In this document: positions 60,994 through 64,000 of the stretch, one piece after another
Numbering within the stretch: the first letter of the stretch is position 1
Layout of the letters: each line of letters opens with the position of its first letter
Source: Massilia sp. CF038
GTDB lineage: Bacteria > Pseudomonadota > Gammaproteobacteria > Burkholderiales > Burkholderiaceae_D
NCBI RefSeq assembly: GCF_900129765.1
Contig: NZ_FQWU01000002.1
Span: forward strand, 372,001 to 436,000
Length of the DNA: 64,000 nt
Direction: 5' to 3'
Position numbers and translations under genes: made by a program
Notes under the pieces: generated by a model
What the model saw: the letters and a program-made list of their open reading frames with translations, nothing else
Told to the model about the DNA's origin: nothing
Database searches by the model: none

Positions 60994-61461
60994 ATGCAAA
61001 AACTTACACCCGTCGAGCGCAGCGCCCTGCGCGCTGAAGCCCACGGCCTGAAGCCGGTCGTGATCATTGGCGAAGCGGGCTTGACGCCCTCCGTCATGAA
61101 AGAAATCTCGGCCAGCCTCGATTCGCACGGCCTGATCAAGGTCCGCGTGTTCGGCGACGACCGCGAGATGCGCACGGAAATTTACGAAAACATCTGCACC
61201 GAACTGCAAGCCCATCCGGTTCAGCACATCGGCAAGCTGCTGGTGATCTACCGCCCGAAAAAGGAAGTGGTCAAAGAGCGCAGCACCAAGTCCGGCAAGG
61301 GCATGCGCGAAGTGACCATCGTCAAGGCCAGTGCCAGCGGCACCAAGCGTCCAAGCGTGACCAAGGTCATGATCAAGGGAAATGAGCGCGTGACAGAAGG
61401 TGGTTCAATCAAGCGCGCGAAACCGCGTCAGAAGAGCACCAAGAAGAGCGTGCTGGCTTAA
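60994..61461 (+). CDS. yhbY: YhbY family RNA-binding protein
   Basis: A 155-residue protein of the CRS1/YhbY family, which binds pre-50S ribosomal RNA. The domain is the N-terminal 95 residues: LTPVERSALRAEAHGLKPVV, then IGEAGLTPSVMKEI and the GxxG-like SHGLIKVRVFGDD. The C-terminal 55-residue Lys/Ser-rich extension (PRQKSTKKSVLA at the end) is longer than in E. coli YhbY and may add RNA affinity. It is divergent from rlmE (40 bases apart), a common arrangement. Confidence 0.93.
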   Translation: MQKLTPVERSALRAEAHGLKPVVIIGEAGLTPSVMKEISASLDSHGLIKVRVFGDDREMRTEIYENICTELQAHPVQHIGKLLVIYRPKKEVVKERSTKSGKGMREVTIVKASASGTKRPSVTKVMIKGNERVTEGGSIKRAKPRQKSTKKSVLA

Positions 61462-61472
61462 GGTCAGTCACC

Positions 61473-61560
61473 ACATCGCCCTCGCGGAGGCGGGGGCCTA
61501 TAGCATGCTGAACAACTTCGGTAATGTGGCATAGGTCCCCGCCTTCGCGAGGACGATGTT
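61473..61560. repeat. 88-bp palindromic element, copy 2 (inverted)
   Basis: Inverted arms at 61473-61502 and about 61531-61560 (core CCTCGCGGAGGCGGGGGCC) flank a 28-base centre. The centre is the reverse complement of that in copy 1 (3245-3332), with some changes. It lies 12 bases after the yhbY stop and could end that transcript. Confidence 0.8.
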
Positions 61561-61582
61561 GTAGCTAATCTTAATGGGGTGG

Positions 61583-62002
61583 CTACGGGTTCTTGACTAC
61601 CAGTATTACCGCCAGCACCGCCTGCACCAGGTACAGCACCATCGAGACCCCGTGCAGCATGCCGAAGCTGGCTCTGTCCCCTGCTTCGCGCATCGATGCC
61701 ATCACCGGCTGCAGGCCGAAGTGGCTAACCAGAGTGCATACCAACATCCCCACCACGATCAGCACCAGCGTCTTGCGTCGCTGAACCGTCACGTCCTTTG
61801 CGGCGTACAGCAAGCCGATCACGGCGGCCCCACACACCAGCGACAACCACGCCTCCACCCGAAACATGCTGCCAGCAATCGTGCCGGCCAGCGCGCGGTC
61901 TGCCAGCGTGCCGAACAGCGTCGGCGCGACCAGATAGCCGACCGTCCACAGGCTACCCGCCCACAGCGTGATCAGCAGCAGCCGCGCCTTGGCGAGAAGC
62001 AT
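61583..62002 (-). CDS. DUF4149 family membrane protein
   Basis: A 139-residue protein with four membrane helices of the DUF4149 family: LLLITLWAGSLWTVGYLVAPTLF, then AWLSLVCGAAVIGLLYA, LVLIVVGMLVCTLV and GVSMVLYLVQAVLAVIL. The function is unknown. Its start overlaps the last base of the greA stop, and the family is often found beside greA in betaproteobacteria. Confidence 0.88.
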   Translation of the reverse strand: MLLAKARLLLITLWAGSLWTVGYLVAPTLFGTLADRALAGTIAGSMFRVEAWLSLVCGAAVIGLLYAAKDVTVQRRKTLVLIVVGMLVCTLVSHFGLQPVMASMREAGDRASFGMLHGVSMVLYLVQAVLAVILVVKNP

Positions 62003-62481
62003 CAGATGTATTTGACTTCGAGGATTTCGTATTCGCGTGGGCCGGACGGCGCCTGCACTTCCACCACGTCGCCGGCGTACTTGCCGATCAGCGCGCGCGA
62101 AATTGGCGAGGTCACGGAAATCTTGTTCAGCTTGAGATCCGCTTCGTCAAGGCCGACGATCTGGTAGGTCACTTTCTGGCCGTTTTCCAGGTCTTCCAGG
62201 TCGACCGTCGAGGCAAACACCACGCGCCCCTCGGCGTCCAGGGTGGCCGGGTCGATGATCTGGGCGGAACCAAGCTTGCCTTCGAGTTCGGCGATACGGC
62301 CTTCAACGAAGGCCTGGCGCTCCTTGGCAGCGTCGTATTCCGCGTTTTCGGACAGGTCGCCATGCGAGCGCGCTTCTGCGATCGCGTCGATCACGATGCG
62401 GCGTTCCTTGGTCTTGAGCTGGTGCAGCTCTTCCTTGAGCAGTTCGGCGCCGTATTTGGTAAGTGGAACAGTAGTGTTCAT
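62002..62481 (-). CDS. greA: Transcription elongation factor GreA
   Basis: This 159-residue factor rescues backtracked RNA polymerase by stimulating transcript cleavage. The N-terminal coiled coil has [22 protein letters not shown] with the acidic tip [15 protein letters not shown] (conserved Asp and Glu). The C-terminal FKBP-like domain has [20 protein letters not shown] and [18 protein letters not shown]. The length is normal. It lies 90 bases after carB, the usual order. Confidence 0.97.
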   Translation of the reverse strand: MNTTVPLTKYGAELLKEELHQLKTKERRIVIDAIAEARSHGDLSENAEYDAAKERQAFVEGRIAELEGKLGSAQIIDPATLDAEGRVVFASTVDLEDLENGQKVTYQIVGLDEADLKLNKISVTSPISRALIGKYAGDVVEVQAPSGPREYEILEVKYI

Positions 62482-62503
62482 ATCGTATTAACGTTTCTAC
62501 GCA

Positions 62504-62553
62504 AAAGTGAAAACCACAGAGGCGCGCAGCAATACTGCGCGAGCTCTGTGGTT
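62504..62553 (-). terminator. Hairpin between carB and greA
   Basis: A long stem AACCACAGAG/CTCTGTGGTT (62512-62521 with 62544-62553) encloses a second GCGCAG/CTGCGC pairing, followed on the - strand by TTTTCACTTTTG. It may terminate or attenuate the carB transcript before greA. Confidence 0.55.
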
Positions 62554-62571
62554 AAGGGTACTGCCAACGGC

Positions 62572-64000
62572 TTAGTTTAAGGTTTTATGCAGACCTTGTA
62601 AATCATACACGCGCAACTCGTCGAGATGACGCATGCCTTCGACCGCAGCCTCGGCACCCGCTATTGTAGTGTAAGTCGTCACGCGCGACGCCAAAGCCGA
62701 AATCCGGATGGCGCGCGAGTCGACGATCGCACTGCGTTTCTCTTCCACGGTGTTGATCACCAGGGCGATCTCGTGGTTCTTGATCATGTCGACCACGTGC
62801 GGACGGCCTTCGATCACCTTGTTAACTGCCTGGCAAGGAATGCCGGCGGCGTTGATGACGGCGGCGGTGCCCTTGGTGGCGGCAACCTGGAAGCCCATCT
62901 CGTGCAGGTCACGTGCCACCTTGATGGCGCGCGGCTTGTCCGAGCCTTTCACCGACAGGAACACCTTGCCAGTTTCCGGCAGCTTGACGCCGGCGCCCAT
63001 CTGCGACTTGACGAAGGCTTCACCGAAGGTCATGCCAACGCCCATGACTTCACCGGTCGACTTCATCTCTGGTCCGAGAATGGTGTCGACGCCCGGGAAT
63101 TTCACGAACGGGAACACGGCTTCTTTCACGCTGTAGAACGGCGGGATCACTTCCTTGGTGATGCCCTGCGCCGCCAGGCTCTGGCCGACCATGCAGCGCG
63201 CGGCGATTTTCGCCAGCTGCAGACCGGTGGCCTTGGACACGAATGGCACCGTGCGCGATGCACGCGGGTTCACTTCCAGCACATACACGGTGTCGCGCAT
63301 TTCGCCATCGCGTTCCTGCTTCTGGATCGCGAACTGCACGTTCATCAGGCCAACCACGTTCAGGCCCTTGGCCATCAGCGAGGTCTGGCGCTTGAGTTCT
63401 TCAATCGTCTCGGGCGTAAGCGAATACGGTGGCAGCGAGCAGGCCGAATCGCCCGAGTGCACGCCAGCCTGTTCGATGTGCTCCATCACGCCGCCAATGA
63501 AGGTGGTGTGACCGTCGGAGATACAGTCCACGTCCACTTCAATCGCGTCGTTCAGGAAGCGGTCCAGCAGCACGGGCGAATCGTGCGATACCTTGACCGC
63601 TTCACGCATGTAGCGCTCCAGGTCGCGCTGCTCGTGTACCACTTCCATCGCGCGGCCACCCAGCACGTAGGAAGGACGCACCACCAGCGGGTAGCCGATT
63701 TCCTGGGCCAGTTCGATGGCTTCGGGTTCGGTGCGCGCAGTGCGGTTCGGCGGCTGGCGCAGGCCCAGCGTCTGCAGCATCTGCTGGAAGCGCTCGCGGT
63801 CTTCGGCAGCGTCGATCATGTCCGGCGACGTACCGACGATCGGCACGCCGTTCGCTTCCAGATCCAGTGCCAGTTTCAATGGGGTCTGGCCGCCGTACTG
63901 GACGATCACGCCCACCGGTTTTTCAAGGGCGACGATTTCCAGCACGTCTTCCAGGGTCAGCGATTCGAAGTACAGACGGTCGGAAGTATCGTAGTCGGTC
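62572..64000 (-). CDS. carB: Carbamoyl-phosphate synthase large subunit, C-terminal part (partial)
   Basis: The gene runs off the window, so only about 476 of roughly 1070 residues are visible. It makes carbamoyl phosphate from bicarbonate, ammonia and ATP for arginine and pyrimidine synthesis. The visible part starts in the second half ([19 protein letters not shown]). It includes the second ATP-grasp domain ([21 protein letters not shown], then [16 protein letters not shown], and [17 protein letters not shown]) and the MGS-like allosteric domain near the C-terminus ([21 protein letters not shown]). Confidence 0.97.
   Translation of the reverse strand, partial: TDYDTSDRLYFESLTLEDVLEIVALEKPVGVIVQYGGQTPLKLALDLEANGVPIVGTSPDMIDAAEDRERFQQMLQTLGLRQPPNRTARTEPEAIELAQEIGYPLVVRPSYVLGGRAMEVVHEQRDLERYMREAVKVSHDSPVLLDRFLNDAIEVDVDCISDGHTTFIGGVMEHIEQAGVHSGDSACSLPPYSLTPETIEELKRQTSLMAKGLNVVGLMNVQFAIQKQERDGEMRDTVYVLEVNPRASRTVPFVSKATGLQLAKIAARCMVGQSLAAQGITKEVIPPFYSVKEAVFPFVKFPGVDTILGPEMKSTGEVMGVGMTFGEAFVKSQMGAGVKLPETGKVFLSVKGSDKPRAIKVARDLHEMGFQVAATKGTAAVINAAGIPCQAVNKVIEGRPHVVDMIKNHEIALVINTVEEKRSAIVDSRAIRISALASRVTTYTTIAGAEAAVEGMRHLDELRVYDLQGLHKTLN

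Overview
The window is 64 kb of GC-rich bacterial chromosome. Gene content and order point to a betaproteobacterium of the Burkholderiales, most like the Oxalobacteraceae (Massilia, Duganella, Janthinobacterium). The grounds are the carB-greA-DUF4149-yhbY-rlmE-ftsH-folP-glmM neighbourhood, a phasin gene, and the general codon use. The genus is an inference and no database was consulted.

Layout. 1-6.6 kb: the end of an ABC permease gene, then housekeeping genes (yceH family, cysE, rlmB, rnr). 6.7-7.3 kb: two identical tRNA-Leu(CAG) genes behind a strong sigma-70 promoter. 7.3-11.4 kb: a PAS-GAF histidine kinase, a phasin, a lipoprotein and several small proteins. 11.4-15.4 kb: a two-gene DNA-repair cassette (FAN1-like VRR-NUC nuclease plus a PD-(D/E)XK/XPD-type Fe-S helicase) with a convincing LexA-type box in front. 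15.4-18.2 kb: a LytS/LytTR two-component system with two LiaF-like membrane proteins. 18.4-22.0 kb: small proteins, a secreted protein of unknown function, a DUF1460 protein and a GH19 lysozyme-like enzyme.

22.2-45.7 kb is a large surface-polysaccharide locus. The + strand carries a WbpM-type dehydratase, wbpA/B/D/E-type genes for a di-N-acetylated glucuronic acid, a Wzx-type flippase, a Wzy-type polymerase, glycosyltransferases, a second aminotransferase, a PglC-sized initiating sugar transferase, a PAP2-like protein and an acyltransferase. The - strand carries a methyltransferase, a parallel beta-helix protein, a Wzc-like co-polymerase/kinase, a Wza-like export lipoprotein and a TonB-family protein with a long repeat coil. 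Together they could make, flip, polymerise, decorate and export one polymer.

45.8-55.5 kb is accessory: a solute-binding protein, an MBL-fold hydrolase, a SRAP protein, a DUF4386 protein, a lipoprotein chitinase with two Pro-Thr linkers, an AT-richer island with a double-glycine-type small peptide next to a rhomboid protease, an acyltransferase and BluB. 55.6-64 kb returns to core genes: tRNA-Arg, tRNA-Pro, glmM, folP, ftsH, rlmE, yhbY, greA and the 3' part of carB.

The most unusual items are the peptide-rhomboid pair (52.0-53.3 kb), the LexA-box repair cassette (11.4-15.4 kb), an 88-bp palindromic element present twice in opposite orientation, and a cluster of GTTGAT half-sites before the polysaccharide genes.
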